Of a stretch of DNA of 64,000 nt, positions 63,164 to 64,000 are shown piece after piece. Under the pieces are notes generated by a model that did not search any database, was not told the DNA's origin, and saw nothing but the letters and a program-made list of their open reading frames with translations. Each line of letters opens with the position of its first letter. Within the stretch, counting starts at the first letter, position 1. The DNA is from Chlorops oryzae (taxonomy: Eukaryota; Arthropoda; Insecta; Diptera; Chloropidae). The position numbers were made by a program, and so were the translations under genes. The stretch is taken from NCBI GenBank assembly GCA_020466095.1, contig CM035808.1:2426190-2490189 (forward strand). The letters run 5' to 3'.

Positions 63164-63634
63164 CAGTGTTGCCAGGTAGCTCCCCTAAAACTACTCCTTA
63201 ACTCCCCCCAGATCCGAAATGTGCCCCCTAAAAAGTACAATATTCGATATGAAAAAAAGTATTTTGGAAAGAACAACAACAAATTTGACAGATTTTCTAT
63301 ATCAAACACAATAAAATTCGCACATCATTTGTTTATACAGTGGACTCTCGTTAATTCGAAACTCGCGGGCCTCTAAAAATATTACGAGTTATCGAGTGTT
63401 TGAATTAACGAGAGTCGACTGTATGAAGAGATTTTGTAGAGAACTCGTGATCACTGTGAGTTATAGAGAGGTTCGAATTATCGCAGGTTTCAATTAACGA
63501 GAGTCGACTGTATATACGTAGTATTTACATATCATAAACCCCTAAAATTCTCCTAGGAAAATTTGTTCCAAGGCCCTCTAAAAGTAGGAAAAACCCCTAA
63601 ATCTAGGGGGAAAACCCCAATACTGGCAACACTG
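63164..63634. mobile_element. TIR element CAGTGTTGCCAG, with nested pogo-like repeats
   Basis: Ends CAGTGTTGCCAG and CTGGCAACACTG are inverted. The subterminal CTCCCC/CCCCTAAAA pattern is shared by both halves. No 8-bp duplication was seen, so the class is uncertain. Confidence 0.7.
63338..63510. mobile_element. pogo/Tigger-like TIR element, nested
   Basis: Left end TA|CAGTGGACTCTCGTTAATTC and two successive right ends TTAACGAGAGTCGACTG|TA, at 63421 and 63510, suggesting a partial tandem copy. Confidence 0.75.
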
Positions 63635-63659
63635 CTATGCCTCGGAATTTTAATATGTA

Positions 63660-64000
63660 AAAAAAAAATGAAAAAAAATTTAAAAAAAAATCAACAAATT
63701 AAAAAAAATCAAATTTCAAAAAATATTTAAAAAAATACAAAAAAAATTCAAAAATTATTCAAGAAAATAAAAAAAACAAATATAAAAAAATTCTAAAATT
63801 CAAATATCAAAATTTCAAAAAAAAAAAATGCAAAAAATTCAAAATATTCAAAAAAAAAATCAAAAAATTAAAAAAAAATTTCAAAAAATATTCAAAAAAA
63901 TGCAAAAAATTCAAAATATTCAAAAAAATTAAAAAAAAAATTCAAAAATAAAAATGTCATAAATATTCAAAAAATATTCAAAAAAATTAAAAAAATTCAA
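63660..64000. repeat. A-rich low-complexity DNA to the window edge
   Basis: AAAAAATTCAAAAA-type sequence with a loose ATTCAAAA period; no gene. Confidence 0.9.

Overview
This window is nuclear DNA from a dipteran insect, most likely a large, repeat-rich higher-fly genome such as a tephritid; the species call is inference. Genes have short phase-consistent introns, GTAAGT-type donors and fly-like proteins, and the intergenic DNA is AT-rich and packed with short inverted-repeat transposons. No bacterial operons, CRISPR arrays or viral genes were seen.

Six genes can be supported. In order: a partial basic exon at the left edge (minus, 1-150); an ILRUN/C6orf106 homologue (plus, 14206-15143, 3 exons, 267 aa); hopscotch, the fly JAK kinase (plus, 18474-25594, 15 exons, 1186 aa); a small acidic protein (minus, 26765-27091); Tim8, a mitochondrial intermembrane-space chaperone (minus, 28097-28444, 2 exons, 91 aa); Rab39 (minus, 30454-31174, 2 exons, 219 aa); and Kap3, the kinesin-II associated subunit (minus, 37365-41549, 8 recognised exons, first coding exon not found). 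These are unrelated housekeeping or signalling genes: JAK/STAT signalling, mitochondrial import, vesicle traffic and intraflagellar or axonal transport. I see no shared pathway. A possible first coding exon of an unknown gene lies at 726-951.

The rest is mostly mobile DNA. I found many terminal-inverted-repeat elements, most with exact or near-exact 8-bp target duplications (hAT-like), others flanked by TTAA (piggyBac-like) or TA (mariner/pogo-like). There are also pieces of I-like LINEs with (TAA)n tails, RTE-like tails, tRNA-derived SINEs, and TIR elements carrying a tRNA-like pol III promoter. Several are nested. The clearest case is 58598-60977, where four insertion layers can be ordered from their target duplications. 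hop introns 3, 8 and 10 and three Kap3 introns carry insertions. One Kap3 intron holds five tandem ~128-bp units that are themselves inverted-repeat elements, and a 43-bp minisatellite of about 20 copies lies 3' of Kap3.

From about 42 kb to the right end I recognise no gene with confidence. Kap3 contains three apparent single-base deletions in short homopolymers that break its reading frame. Exon phase is restored exactly when they are allowed for, so assembly error is the likeliest reason.
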